In this document: piece by piece, positions 17,315 through 26,980 of the stretch
Position numbering within the stretch: the stretch's first letter is position 1
Layout of the letters: each line of letters begins with the position of its first letter
DNA from: an uncultured Pseudomonadota bacterium
GTDB lineage: Bacteria > Pseudomonadota > Alphaproteobacteria > RUG11792
Assembly: GCA_902769055.1 (NCBI GenBank)
Contig: CACXNL010000009.1
Location: forward strand, 1 to 35,772
Length of the DNA: 35,772 nt
Direction: 5' to 3'
Notes under the pieces: model-generated
Seen by the model: only the letters and a program-made list of their open reading frames with translations
The model's database searches: none
What the model was told of the DNA's origin: nothing
Position numbers and translations under genes: made by a program

Positions 17315-18451
17315 ATGACAGCATGGGATTTTGTGTGCATTTTTGTTATGAAGCTGCTTTCGGCAAAACGCTGTATGTTGCGCATATCGATGTTTCTAAT
17401 TGCTATAGCGGTTGTTGCTGGTCTGTTATTTGACAATCTGAAGAGCGCGTTTGTATACAATATGCCGATCAACTCGGTAATTTTGTTAAGTTTTTTTACT
17501 GGAGTGTTTTTCATATATAGGCATATTTTTTTGTATGATAACGAATATGCGAAACTTTTGCGATATGAAACATTAAAAAAAACTGAAATAGAGAGGCTAA
17601 AATTATTGTCTCCTATTTCATTTTATATATCGAAACCAAGCAATTTGACTTCGCAATCCAAATTAAATTCTGTTATCGACAGCGTAGAGAGACGGGTTGA
17701 TGGCGGTTTAGCTTTTTCAAAGTATGTATCAGGAGTACTCATTTTTTTGGGACTTTTCGGAACTTTTTGGGGGTTGTCACAAACCATAGGGAATGTAGCG
17801 AATATTATAGATAACCTCGGTATAGATCAAGTTGATGCGACAGAATCTTTTTCAAAGCTGAAAGATAGCTTGAAAATACCGCTTTCTGGTATGGGCATAG
17901 CCTTTGGGTGTTCGCTTTTTGGATTGTCAGGCTCCTTAATCTTGGGATTTCTCAACGTACACCAAAGACGCGTTGCCGACGATTTTTTATGTGAAGTTGA
18001 AGTCTGGATAACAAAACATACGGTAACTCTCGAAGCATTAGAGACTAACTCTGAATACCATGGGCAAATATTTTCAATGGGATTGCTGGAGAAGACTATA
18101 GAGATGATATACGCCTTTCAAAGCCAGTTGAAAGAATTTGAGAGCAATCGGATAACCCTCGTTGGAATGCAAAGGGAGTTTTCAGACAAGATATCGATCT
18201 TAACAAATGCGATATCCGAGCAACAAAACTTGTTTAAAACGTTAGGCACTACTCAAATCGAGTTACATAGTATGACGAAGAGAATAAATGACACGATTTG
18301 GAGCGAGATGTTAATGAAACTTGATGGTATTAACAAATCACTAGAAGAATTGGTTCAAGGAACTTATGATAATAGGGATTATGTGGTGGAAAACTTGGGC
18401 AAGGATATAAGGTTAATTTCCAAGACATTGTCCGCAATGATGAGAGAATAA
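17315..18451 (+). CDS. MotA/TolQ/ExbB-family proton channel-like protein
   Basis: 378 residues with GGGAGG upstream of the ATG. Hydrophobic segments lie at about 25-42, 52-72, 138-158 and 190-218. The stretch [21 protein letters not shown] and the later [25 protein letters not shown] match the paired pore helices of MotA/TolQ/ExbB proteins. After residue 220 a long helical, coiled-coil tail extends into the cytosol. Such proteins form pentamers around a MotB/TolR/ExbD or OmpA-like partner and use proton flow for work on the cell wall. No partner gene is next to it; prfA follows with a TAATG overlap. The exact machine is unknown. Confidence 0.8.
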   Translation: MTAWDFVCIFVMKLLSAKRCMLRISMFLIAIAVVAGLLFDNLKSAFVYNMPINSVILLSFFTGVFFIYRHIFLYDNEYAKLLRYETLKKTEIERLKLLSPISFYISKPSNLTSQSKLNSVIDSVERRVDGGLAFSKYVSGVLIFLGLFGTFWGLSQTIGNVANIIDNLGIDQVDATESFSKLKDSLKIPLSGMGIAFGCSLFGLSGSLILGFLNVHQRRVADDFLCEVEVWITKHTVTLEALETNSEYHGQIFSMGLLEKTIEMIYAFQSQLKEFESNRITLVGMQREFSDKISILTNAISEQQNLFKTLGTTQIELHSMTKRINDTIWSEMLMKLDGINKSLEELVQGTYDNRDYVVENLGKDIRLISKTLSAMMRE

Positions 18452-19524
18452 TGGATTCATTTAGAGAAAAGTTAAATTCAATTTTAGAGCATTACGAAGC
18501 TGTGCGAGAAAAGATGAACGCTCAAGAGAGCTTTGATCCAAGCGAGTACGCGAAGTTATCCAAAGAGTTCTCGGATTTAGAAGCAGTGACTAATGAGATA
18601 ACGAAACTTTTTTCGAAAGAGAATGAATTGAAAGAAGCTACTGAGTTAGCTAAATCTGACGATAAAGATATTCAGGATATGGCGGAAGAAGAGGTTTTGA
18701 CGCTGAAATCTGAGATTGCTGAGATTGAGAATAAGATAAGAATATTACTATTGCCTAAGGATATCGATGATGAAAAAGGAGCAATTTTAGAGATACGAGC
18801 GGGGACTGGAGGCGAAGAAGCTGGACTTTTTGCGGCGGACCTCCTCAGGATGTATGAAATGTATGCGCAACTCAATGGTTGGAAATTTGAAGTTTTGGAG
18901 TTTTCTGAAAGCGGCATCGGAGCAATAAAAGAAGCCAGTGCATCTATTTCCGGAAAAGGTGTTTTTGCGCGTTTGAAATTCGAATCGGGAGTGCATCGTG
19001 TACAACGAGTGCCTGAAACTGAGGCTTCAGGACGTATACATACATCCACTGCTACTGTGGCGGTGTTACCAGAAGCGGAAGACGTCGATATTCATATAGA
19101 AGATAAAGATTTGCAAATAGATACATATCGAGCCTCGGGAGCTGGTGGTCAACATGTGAATAAGACCGATAGTGCTGTCAGAATAACGCATATTCCAACA
19201 GGAACGGTTGTTGCTGTGCAAGATGAGCGCTCACAGTATAAGAACAAAGCAAAAGCAATGAAAATTTTGAGGGCAAAGATATATGAGAATGAGCGTATGA
19301 AGCAAGAATTGGCACGTTCAGCTGATCGAAAAACACAAGTTGGGACTGGTGATCGATCCGAGCGAATTCGCACATATAACTTTCCACAAGGACGCGTTTC
19401 GGATCACCGTATAAATTTAACGTTATACAAGATTGACAAAATAATGGATGGTTCGGCGTTAGACGAAATTATAGATAAACTGATTGAATACGATCAAGCT
19501 GAAAAATTAAAAGGAACAGAATGA
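18451..19524 (+). CDS. prfA: Peptide chain release factor 1
   Basis: 357 residues, the normal RF1 length. The catalytic GGQ is in [19 protein letters not shown]. The stop-codon tripeptide is PET within [15 protein letters not shown], i.e. the PxT form that reads UAA and UAG, rather than the SPF of RF2. Helix-rich domain 1 covers residues 1-110. It is coupled to the gene before (TAATG) and to ftsQ after (ATGA). The usual partner prmC/hemK is not adjacent. Confidence 0.97.
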   Translation: MDSFREKLNSILEHYEAVREKMNAQESFDPSEYAKLSKEFSDLEAVTNEITKLFSKENELKEATELAKSDDKDIQDMAEEEVLTLKSEIAEIENKIRILLLPKDIDDEKGAILEIRAGTGGEEAGLFAADLLRMYEMYAQLNGWKFEVLEFSESGIGAIKEASASISGKGVFARLKFESGVHRVQRVPETEASGRIHTSTATVAVLPEAEDVDIHIEDKDLQIDTYRASGAGGQHVNKTDSAVRITHIPTGTVVAVQDERSQYKNKAKAMKILRAKIYENERMKQELARSADRKTQVGTGDRSERIRTYNFPQGRVSDHRINLTLYKIDKIMDGSALDEIIDKLIEYDQAEKLKGTE

Positions 19525-20258
19525 AAAGAAAAAAGATTTTAGTATATGTGGTTCCTTTTATATGTGTCTCAGCTGGAATTTATTATGCTAAGCCTCACAT
19601 ACTTAATCTTTACGATATATTGTGCGACAATGTTATAAACATTGCTGGGTTTAAAGTAAAAAGAATAGATATTCAAGGAGCAAGTCTGCGTGTGGAAAAG
19701 ATGATACGAAAAAGGATAGGTCTGCAAGAGGGAAGTTCGGTACTAGCAATGCCAAGCTCTGAAATACACCGACGTGTTAGCAGTATCTCATGGGTCAAAT
19801 CTGTATCAGTGAAAAAAAATTTACCAAACGTAATAAAAATAAATGTAATTGAGGCAATCCCCATAGCAATATACCAACAGGACGGGAAATCTATGTTAAT
19901 TGACGAAGAAGGAACATTTCTCGAAGAGTTGACGGCAAAGTTTCCTGGGTTACCGCTTGTTGCGGGAAAAAATTCTCATAAAAATGTAGCCACAATTCTT
20001 AAAAAACTTTCGGAGTACCAAGATATAAAAGAAAGAGTAGAGTCCTTGGTCTTTGTACGCGAACGTCGGTGGGATATGGTTATCTCAGGAATTAAAGTTA
20101 AGCTACCTGAAAAAAATATCGATGAGGCTTTGGGCACGATCGCAAATCTTTTTAGAAGTGGAATAATAAGCAGAAACGGTTTGTCCGTCATAGATTTAAG
20201 TATTTCGGGCAATGTCATCATTGGTGGATTAAAGTTGAAACGAAACAACTCGGTTTAG
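19521..20258 (+). CDS. ftsQ: Cell division protein FtsQ
   Basis: 245 residues. A short basic N-terminus, one membrane helix (about 5-22), a POTRA domain (about 48-115: [44 protein letters not shown]) and a beta domain with [19 protein letters not shown] and [16 protein letters not shown]. This is the FtsQ/DivIB layout; FtsQ joins FtsB and FtsL and recruits late divisome proteins. The gene is not within a mur/ddl/ftsA cluster, which is where ftsQ normally sits, but follows prfA with a four-base overlap. Confidence 0.9.
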   Translation: MKRKKILVYVVPFICVSAGIYYAKPHILNLYDILCDNVINIAGFKVKRIDIQGASLRVEKMIRKRIGLQEGSSVLAMPSSEIHRRVSSISWVKSVSVKKNLPNVIKINVIEAIPIAIYQQDGKSMLIDEEGTFLEELTAKFPGLPLVAGKNSHKNVATILKKLSEYQDIKERVESLVFVRERRWDMVISGIKVKLPEKNIDEALGTIANLFRSGIISRNGLSVIDLSISGNVIIGGLKLKRNNSV

Positions 20259-20288
20259 CCACACAAAACCACAGCATTGCACCCTTTC

Positions 20289-23200
20289 TCATCCTTTTCT
20301 ATCCTTACTTCTTCTAGTTATTAAATACCTGTTCGCATACACGGCACAGGATCTGAGCCAATTGCATACTGTTGATAATCTAGCTGCAGATATATACGTA
20401 TACATCACCGGGACAATGTATATTGTGAATATCGTTCCAACGGTCATACCACCGACAATAACTGCACCAAGCGGGATGCGTATTTCACAGCCAGCGCCGC
20501 GAGCTAATGCAAGAGGCAGCGAGCCCAGCACCATAGCAAACGTCGTCATCAATACCGGACGCAACCTCATCCGCGCGGCTTCTTGTATCGCCTCCCGATG
20601 CGTTTTGCCTTTCTCCACCAGCTTATTTGCGAAGTCCACTATCAAAATCCCGTGTTTCGTAATCAGACCAATCAGCGTCAAAAAACCAATATTTGAGCAC
20701 ATATTTATCGTACTGTCAATGCAAGCCAGAGTAAGTACGCCTCCAACCAATGTCAATGGCACGGTTAGCATTATAATAAGCGGATCCTTCCAGCTTTCGA
20801 ACTGCGCCGCCATAACAAGGTATATGAAGCTAAGCGCCAGCATAAATATCAGCGCCATTGTGTTCGACTCAGTTAAGAAGCGCTTCGTCTCATCAACAAA
20901 GTCTATATACACATCCTCAGGCAACGTTTTGTTCGCCAGCGTCTGTATCACGTCTATCGCATCGCCTAACGATATCGTCGGCGCCAGTATCGGAACCAGC
21001 GTGTTCGAACGCATCCTGTTATACCTGTATATCGTCACAGGTCCGGAGCGGGCGTATACGTTTATGAGCTCGGCTATCGGAATAAGGCGCTCTTCGTGCT
21101 CGTTATACGCCTTGACGTATATGTCCGTTAACTGATCTGGTGACCTTTTTTCCTCCTCGTTTATTTCGACCATAACATCGTGCATTTTATTGTCGCGTTT
21201 AAACTTCGTTGCCACCCGACCTTGTATCAATCCGGATATGGTGCTTGCTATAGATTTCGGATCTATATGTAATAACGCCGCCTTATCGCGATTTATTTCT
21301 ATAGTAAAGTCCTCAGCTTCGGTTCTATTCATTGAGCGCACTGACTGAGCTATGCCGCTCGCCAATATCTCATTCATTAAGTTTTCTGAAATCTCTCGTA
21401 ACTCCCTATGCGACTTGTTCCCTCGTACCACAAACGAAACGTACCGAGAACTGTCATCGCCGCCGCCGCGCCCGGAAGTATATCTGACCGCGATACCCGA
21501 AACCTCGTCGCTTTCGCGCTCACATTGCTTCATTATCTCTTCGGTCGATCTGCCACTTCTGTCTTTTATTATGGCTACTCCTTCGAATGTCGGGTTTGTG
21601 ATGACGTATTGTCGCGATTCTATTTCTGGTATCTTGCCCAAAACCTTGTCTATCGCGTCAACGTAACGCTGCGTATACTTTAGTGTCGAAGTTTGAGGCG
21701 CATGCCCCTCATAGCTAAACATCCCGACGTCCTGATACGGCTTCTGCTCGCTCGGCATAAATGCGTATACAAAATATCCATACGCCGAAAACAACACTGC
21801 TATAAGCAACGACTTTTTGCGATTATCCAAAACTTTCGCCAAAGTTGCTGCATACTTTTCCTCAACTTTTTTTATCGTCTCCGACGCATCTAACTTCGCT
21901 ATATATTGCTGCAACAACAACATATACTTATTCGACCTGCGCCTGCCCATATTCGCACTTTGCTCAACAAGCGTCCGGGAACACATCATCGGTGACAATG
22001 TCAATGCAACAAATCCCGAGAGCAGAACCGCTCCAGCCAAAGTTATCGAAAATTCCTTCAAGTATTTCCCAGTTTCGCCTTGCGCCAACGCGACCGGTGC
22101 GTAAACGGCACACAACGTCAAGGTCATTGCGATTACTGCGAAACTAACCTCCTTAGTTCCTTCTATTGCCGCTTTTATCGGAGTAAATCCACGTTCTATA
22201 TACTTATACACGTTTTCCAATATGACAATAGCATCGTCGACAACAAGACCAATCGCCAAAACCATACTCATCAATGTCATACTATTTATCGTAAAACCGC
22301 AAAGATACATAATAAATAGCGACCCGATTAACGAAATTGGAACGGTTATCAACGGAATTAGCGCCGCCCTAAACGACCGCAGGAACACGAAAACAACCAA
22401 AACGACAAGCAATATCGCCTCGAATATTGTGTGATAAACCTCATGCAACGAACGCTCTATGAACGTTGTACTGTCATACGCCACGCTAAACTTCATCCCC
22501 GATGGTATTTGCTTCAACAATTCTTGATGCTTCGCCTTAATTCCGCGCGCGACCTGAATTGGGTTCGCCGACGTTTGTGAAATAATCGAAAGCGTAACAA
22601 CCTTTTCTCCATTAAACCTAGCTAAAACGCGTTTGTTACTCTTGTCCATTATTGCTTCACCGACGTCTTTCAGCTTCACAATATTCCCCACTTTATTGAC
22701 TATCGGGATTTCCTTAAATTCCTCAGGGCTCTGCAAGTCAGCGACAGTCGTCACGACGTATTCCCTATCGTTATTTATAATCTTTCCCGCCGGACTTTCT
22801 ATGTTCTGCTTGTCCAAAGCATTTACAACATCCAAAACCGTCAAGTTATAGAAAGCCATCTTCTGCGGGTCAAGTCGCACCGACATTTGGTAATCGCCAG
22901 CACCATAAACGTCCACCCTGGCGACACCAGGAACTGCTTCCAATGCGTGACTTATCTCATTCTGTGCAAACGCGTATAGCTCACTTTCGGATAACTTTTT
23001 GCTTATAAGCGCCAGCGACACAATCGATTTCTCGTTAGTTCCCGCCTTGGTCAAAATCGGCTCCTGTGCCGCATCCGGAAACCTGTCGCGCCATTTGCTT
23101 AACCTGTCACGTATATCATTTGTCGCGGAATCCAAATCCCGCCCTTCCGCGATCTCTATCGAAACTTCGCTTGTCTCGCTATCGCTTTTCGACGTAATCG

Positions 23201-23435
23201 TCTCAATTCCCTCGATACCAGCGACTGCTTCCTCTATAACGCGCGTTATCTGGCTTTCTATGATTTCAGGTCCAGCGCCATGGTACGTCATCTTTATCGT
23301 GACGTAATTGCGCTCCATCTTCGGGTATTGCCGAACCTGCAACCTGTCTCCGGTCACCATCCCGAGCAAAACGACGACTAGCGTCAAAACCCAGGCAAAA
23401 ACCGGGCGATGTACGCAAACTTCTGATAGCTTCAT
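20289..23435 (-). CDS. RND efflux pump, inner-membrane permease (AcrB/MexB type)
   Basis: 1048 residues, the normal length for HAE-1 pumps. The start has one TM helix, then porter-domain repeats. The proton-relay pair Asp-Asp is in TM4 (GLVVDDAIVILENVYKYIERG), and the TM10 Lys is in GLITKHGILIVDFAN. The pump trimer captures drugs, detergents or lipids in the periplasm and expels them through a TolC-type channel in exchange for protons. The gene overlaps the membrane-fusion gene (TAATG). Codons are richer in G and C than in lptFG or the cyclase. Confidence 0.95.
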   Translation of the reverse strand: MKLSEVCVHRPVFAWVLTLVVVLLGMVTGDRLQVRQYPKMERNYVTIKMTYHGAGPEIIESQITRVIEEAVAGIEGIETITSKSDSETSEVSIEIAEGRDLDSATNDIRDRLSKWRDRFPDAAQEPILTKAGTNEKSIVSLALISKKLSESELYAFAQNEISHALEAVPGVARVDVYGAGDYQMSVRLDPQKMAFYNLTVLDVVNALDKQNIESPAGKIINNDREYVVTTVADLQSPEEFKEIPIVNKVGNIVKLKDVGEAIMDKSNKRVLARFNGEKVVTLSIISQTSANPIQVARGIKAKHQELLKQIPSGMKFSVAYDSTTFIERSLHEVYHTIFEAILLVVLVVFVFLRSFRAALIPLITVPISLIGSLFIMYLCGFTINSMTLMSMVLAIGLVVDDAIVILENVYKYIERGFTPIKAAIEGTKEVSFAVIAMTLTLCAVYAPVALAQGETGKYLKEFSITLAGAVLLSGFVALTLSPMMCSRTLVEQSANMGRRRSNKYMLLLQQYIAKLDASETIKKVEEKYAATLAKVLDNRKKSLLIAVLFSAYGYFVYAFMPSEQKPYQDVGMFSYEGHAPQTSTLKYTQRYVDAIDKVLGKIPEIESRQYVITNPTFEGVAIIKDRSGRSTEEIMKQCERESDEVSGIAVRYTSGRGGGDDSSRYVSFVVRGNKSHRELREISENLMNEILASGIAQSVRSMNRTEAEDFTIEINRDKAALLHIDPKSIASTISGLIQGRVATKFKRDNKMHDVMVEINEEEKRSPDQLTDIYVKAYNEHEERLIPIAELINVYARSGPVTIYRYNRMRSNTLVPILAPTISLGDAIDVIQTLANKTLPEDVYIDFVDETKRFLTESNTMALIFMLALSFIYLVMAAQFESWKDPLIIMLTVPLTLVGGVLTLACIDSTINMCSNIGFLTLIGLITKHGILIVDFANKLVEKGKTHREAIQEAARMRLRPVLMTTFAMVLGSLPLALARGAGCEIRIPLGAVIVGGMTVGTIFTIYIVPVMYTYISAARLSTVCNWLRSCAVYANRYLITRRSKDRKG

Positions 23436-24916
23436 TATTCGCCCTCTCCTTCTTCACCCGCCTCCGGCGCATCCACATCGTTATCTGCGCTTTTCTCCTC
23501 GGCTTCTTTCGGTTTTTCTTCATTTGCCGCTTCTTCATCTTTCGGTTTCGACTTGAAAATTTCTTTCACCTTTCCCCACAAAGATTTAGATTTTTCATTT
23601 TCACCTGCTTCACTACTTTCCTTCTTGCTATCATTCAGCTTCAACCCTTTTCCTGATTCCTCAAATTCCTCTTTATTGAGTATTTTCGTCTTCGTTCCAT
23701 CCGACAATTTTAGCTGACCTGTCGTTACCACTATTTCTCCTGCCTGTAATCCAGCTATTACCTCAACACCACTGATATCCTTCGCACCAGACAGCACGCG
23801 CTTTCTATATGCCCTACCCTTCTCATCTATAATCCAGACGTACTCTATCGAGCCTTCGCGTAGCAGCGCATCTTCATCAATCAGGACAACGTCACCCTTT
23901 TCGCCAGTGACGAGCTTCACATTCGCAAACATCCCGTGCTTCAGCTTTCCGCTTTTATTAGGAATAACCGCCCTGACCAAAATGCTGTGATTTCTTGTAT
24001 CAACTTCAGAATCTATGGCATCTACCGTGCCAGAAAACACCTTCCCCGGGTATGCATCTACGGTTATTTCAACATTCTGTCCGACCGCTATATCATCGAC
24101 ATACTTCGCCGGCACGGTAAACTCAACGCGCACAGACGTGTTGTCAACGATACATACAAGTTCTGTTTGTTGCTGTACGATGTTTCCCGGCGTCGCCGAA
24201 CCACGCATAATCCCAATTACTCCGTCAAATGGCGCTCTGATTACGGTGCGTGCCAACTGAGCGTTCGCACTATCAAGTTGCGCTCTCGCTACCTGCATCT
24301 GAGCAAATGCCTCATCAGAGGCTTTCTTTGAGCCAACATTTTTTCTATACAAATTATCCACACGATCGTACTCAGATTTTTTCAGCATATATTCAGCTTC
24401 ATACTTAGCTTGTTCAGCCTTATAAAGTTCGTCTTCAAATCTTATAAGAGTATCGCCCTTATGAACTTTAGCGCCTTCAACGAACGCAATTTCAGCGATT
24501 TTTCCGGCGATTTCAGACTTTATTACAACTTCGGCATTTGCCTTCAAAACACCGATAGACTTGACCTCCCGAAGTGTCGTACCTAGTATAGCCCTTTTTG
24601 CTTCAACCCCAGTGACCCGCGACATTCCTCGCTCAAATTCGGAATCAGCGGACTGTAAAACTATGCGACAAGCACCGCGAACCGCCGGTTTCATGGAACT
24701 GTATAAAACAAAGCAAGCAAACGATGTCGCGAGCAAAACTATAATCTGCGTTTTAAACACGCTCTGATTTTGCTGCAAAAATGCTTTTTTATCTTTCTCC
24801 AAAACAAAAGATTTCCAAAACAGAAAACACGATTTCAATATTTCTTTTATCTTTAAAAACATCAAACTTAGCTTATTAACAATCTCCTCTACCCATTCTA
24901 GCACAACATGGATCAT
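23435..24916 (-). CDS. RND pump membrane fusion protein (AcrA/MdtA type) with acidic tail
   Basis: About 493 residues from the ATG at 24916. One membrane helix lies around residues 56-74 (IIVLLATSFACFVLY). The lipoyl/hairpin/barrel core follows: VVIKSEIAGKIAEIAFVEGAKVHKGDTLIRFED, a helical hairpin, TVIRAPFDGVIGIMRGSATPGNIV, and the beta-barrel and membrane-proximal parts. The last 80 residues are an unusual Lys/Glu tail (SKSLWGKVKEIFKSKPKDEE..., then mostly acid). The start is uncertain: the frame is open to 25129 but that stretch lies across the start of acs, and neither 24916 nor the ATG at 24862 has a clear ribosome site. Confidence 0.88.
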   Translation of the reverse strand: MIHVVLEWVEEIVNKLSLMFLKIKEILKSCFLFWKSFVLEKDKKAFLQQNQSVFKTQIIVLLATSFACFVLYSSMKPAVRGACRIVLQSADSEFERGMSRVTGVEAKRAILGTTLREVKSIGVLKANAEVVIKSEIAGKIAEIAFVEGAKVHKGDTLIRFEDELYKAEQAKYEAEYMLKKSEYDRVDNLYRKNVGSKKASDEAFAQMQVARAQLDSANAQLARTVIRAPFDGVIGIMRGSATPGNIVQQQTELVCIVDNTSVRVEFTVPAKYVDDIAVGQNVEITVDAYPGKVFSGTVDAIDSEVDTRNHSILVRAVIPNKSGKLKHGMFANVKLVTGEKGDVVLIDEDALLREGSIEYVWIIDEKGRAYRKRVLSGAKDISGVEVIAGLQAGEIVVTTGQLKLSDGTKTKILNKEEFEESGKGLKLNDSKKESSEAGENEKSKSLWGKVKEIFKSKPKDEEAANEEKPKEAEEKSADNDVDAPEAGEEGEGE

Positions 24917-25030
24917 TTGTAATACCAAGGCTAATCGTACTCCAGCAGTGTGAATTGGGTAATATTTTGTAACACGCCTAAAAAGGTACGGAATGGTAGC
25001 ATAAGCCCATGCGATACTATTCGGCACGGT

Positions 25031-26824
25031 ATGTTTTCGGGTTATAAGAACGCTTGGTCTGATGAGCAGGCATACACAGAGGTCTACAGGAATTCGATAC
25101 AAAATCCGAATGAGTTTTGGCAATCTCATGCTAGAGGTATATCTTGGAAAATCGAACCAAGTATTGTTTTTGACGCTGTTACGGGGAAGTGGTTCTCAGG
25201 AGGCATTTCAAACGTTTGCTATAACTGTGTTGATAGGCATGCCATTGCGACGCCTGAAAAACCAGCCATTATTTGGTACGGCGATGAGGAGGATGAGCGC
25301 CGTGAAATCTCGTGCGCCGAGCTTCTTCGGATGGTTATACGGATAGCTTCGATTTTAAAAAGTCGAGGTATAAAGAAAAACGACGTCGTTGGAATTTATA
25401 TGCCGATGATACCCGAAGCAGTCGCGGCAATGTTGGCGTGCGCCAGGATTGGGGCTATTCACCTCGTTATTTTTGCTGGATTTTCACCGGAAGCGCTGAA
25501 ATACCGATTAACAAAGTCCAATGCTAAGGTATTACTGACGGTTACTTCATTTAGACGCGGCGGAAAAGAGATAGAATTGGTGAACCGCATATCGGATGCA
25601 ATCGATATAGATATCATAAATCTTGATAGTATAACTTATCCTGATAATATAAATGCAGATATAGAGTGGCAAAATTCGGATGACGATTTATTTATTTTGT
25701 ATACATCTGGCTCGTCAGGAAATCCAAAAGGTGTGTTGCATTCTGCGCTGCCATATATGCTTTATGTTGCGGCGACGTTTAAGGTGATATTCGGCATAAA
25801 ACGCGACGACGTTTACTTTTGCACCTCCGACGTTGGCTGGATTACCGGGCACAGTTACATAACGTATGCGCCGCTTTTTTATGGATTGACGACAGTCATA
25901 TTTAGTGGAAGTCCGACGTATCCAAGTGCTGAGCGGTATTGGCAAATTATCGAGAATGAAAAAGTGAACATCTTTTACACTGCGCCAACCGCCATCCGGT
26001 CACTCCAGATGTTCAACAAAAAGTTAGTCAAAAAACATGACCTTTCGTCACTGCGAGTTTTGGGTAGCGTCGGGGAACCAATTAACAAGTCCGCCTGGAA
26101 ATGGTACTTCGAGACAGTGGGCAACAGAAGGTGTCCGATAATGGACACGTGGTGGCAAACCGAAACCGGTGGCATAATCCTGGCACCGTTGCGAAATTTG
26201 GAGCAAAAACCTGGGGTCGCCGGGAAGCCATTTTTCGGCGTAGAGACCGAAATAATCGACGGCGAATTAGTGCTAAAAGGGCATTTTCCAGGAATGTGCA
26301 AATCGATCATAGGCGCTGAAAATGCAACGCAGGACGGGATATTCAGAACCGGGGACGGTGCGGCGTACGACGGCGCGGACATCAAAATCAGCGGGCGGAT
26401 GGACGACGTCATCAATGTATCCGGGCACAGGCTGGGCACGGCGGAGTTCGAATGCGCAATAAGCAAGGTCGCGGGGGTCAGGGAGGTGGCTGTCGTCGCC
26501 GTCCCAGACGAGCTGAAGGGGCAGACCGCTTTTGCGTACATCGTCCCGAACGCCACTGATATTGCGCCGGAAATGCTCGTCAAAAAGGTCATACAGTCGA
26601 CCAGAACGACTATAGGTTCTATTGCAAAGCCGGATTATATAGCTATCGTTCCGGATTTACCCAAAACGCGGTCTGGCAAAATAGTGCGGAAGTTGCTCAA
26701 GAATATTGCGATGGGGAGCGACGCGCTTGTCGATATAAGCTCAGTCGCAAATCCTCAAATCATCGAAACAATCAAAATAATTACGCAAAATTCAATATTT
26801 GTTCCGAATATGTGTAAATTATAA
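25031..26824 (+). CDS. acs: Acetyl-coenzyme A synthetase
   Basis: About 597 residues from the ATG at 25031. AMP-forming ligase motifs are clear: YTSGSSGNPKGVLHS (P-loop), SDVGWITGHSYITYAPL, DTWWQTETGGI with the Trp that limits the acyl pocket to acetate or propionate, SGRMDDVINVSGHRLGTAEFE (hinge), and PKTRSGKIVRKLLKN with the catalytic, acetylation-prone Lys. It makes acetyl-CoA from acetate, ATP and CoA. It is shorter than typical Acs (about 650) at the N-terminus and before the hinge. Propionyl-CoA synthetase is the alternative. The 3' half is visibly richer in G and C than the 5' third. Divergent from the fusion-protein gene. Confidence 0.9.
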   Translation: MFSGYKNAWSDEQAYTEVYRNSIQNPNEFWQSHARGISWKIEPSIVFDAVTGKWFSGGISNVCYNCVDRHAIATPEKPAIIWYGDEEDERREISCAELLRMVIRIASILKSRGIKKNDVVGIYMPMIPEAVAAMLACARIGAIHLVIFAGFSPEALKYRLTKSNAKVLLTVTSFRRGGKEIELVNRISDAIDIDIINLDSITYPDNINADIEWQNSDDDLFILYTSGSSGNPKGVLHSALPYMLYVAATFKVIFGIKRDDVYFCTSDVGWITGHSYITYAPLFYGLTTVIFSGSPTYPSAERYWQIIENEKVNIFYTAPTAIRSLQMFNKKLVKKHDLSSLRVLGSVGEPINKSAWKWYFETVGNRRCPIMDTWWQTETGGIILAPLRNLEQKPGVAGKPFFGVETEIIDGELVLKGHFPGMCKSIIGAENATQDGIFRTGDGAAYDGADIKISGRMDDVINVSGHRLGTAEFECAISKVAGVREVAVVAVPDELKGQTAFAYIVPNATDIAPEMLVKKVIQSTRTTIGSIAKPDYIAIVPDLPKTRSGKIVRKLLKNIAMGSDALVDISSVANPQIIETIKIITQNSIFVPNMCKL

Positions 26825-26980
26825 TAAAAGGTTTGCTTGTAATTTGCAAATATAGGTTTCTCGTTCAACATAGTTTTTCGACGTTGTCAGTCTTGTAAAA
26901 TGCTTATGCCGATTAAAAATTTGTATGGTAGGATGAGAATGTGGATTGGGCTCGTGCATTCAAGATTGGCAAGGTGGCAA

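Noticed and set aside
17315-18451. ZorA of a Zorya defence system
   Set aside because: The MotA fold and helical tail are reminiscent, but there is no ZorB-like OmpA gene or ZorC/D/E helicase or nuclease; neighbours are housekeeping genes.
20362-21135. 257-codon plus-strand frame inside the RND pump gene
   Set aside because: It is antisense to conserved pump motifs and results from the codon pattern of that gene.
24917-25129. Long N-terminus of the membrane fusion protein
   Set aside because: It lies across the likely divergent promoter and start of acs, lacks a ribosome site and matches no family start.
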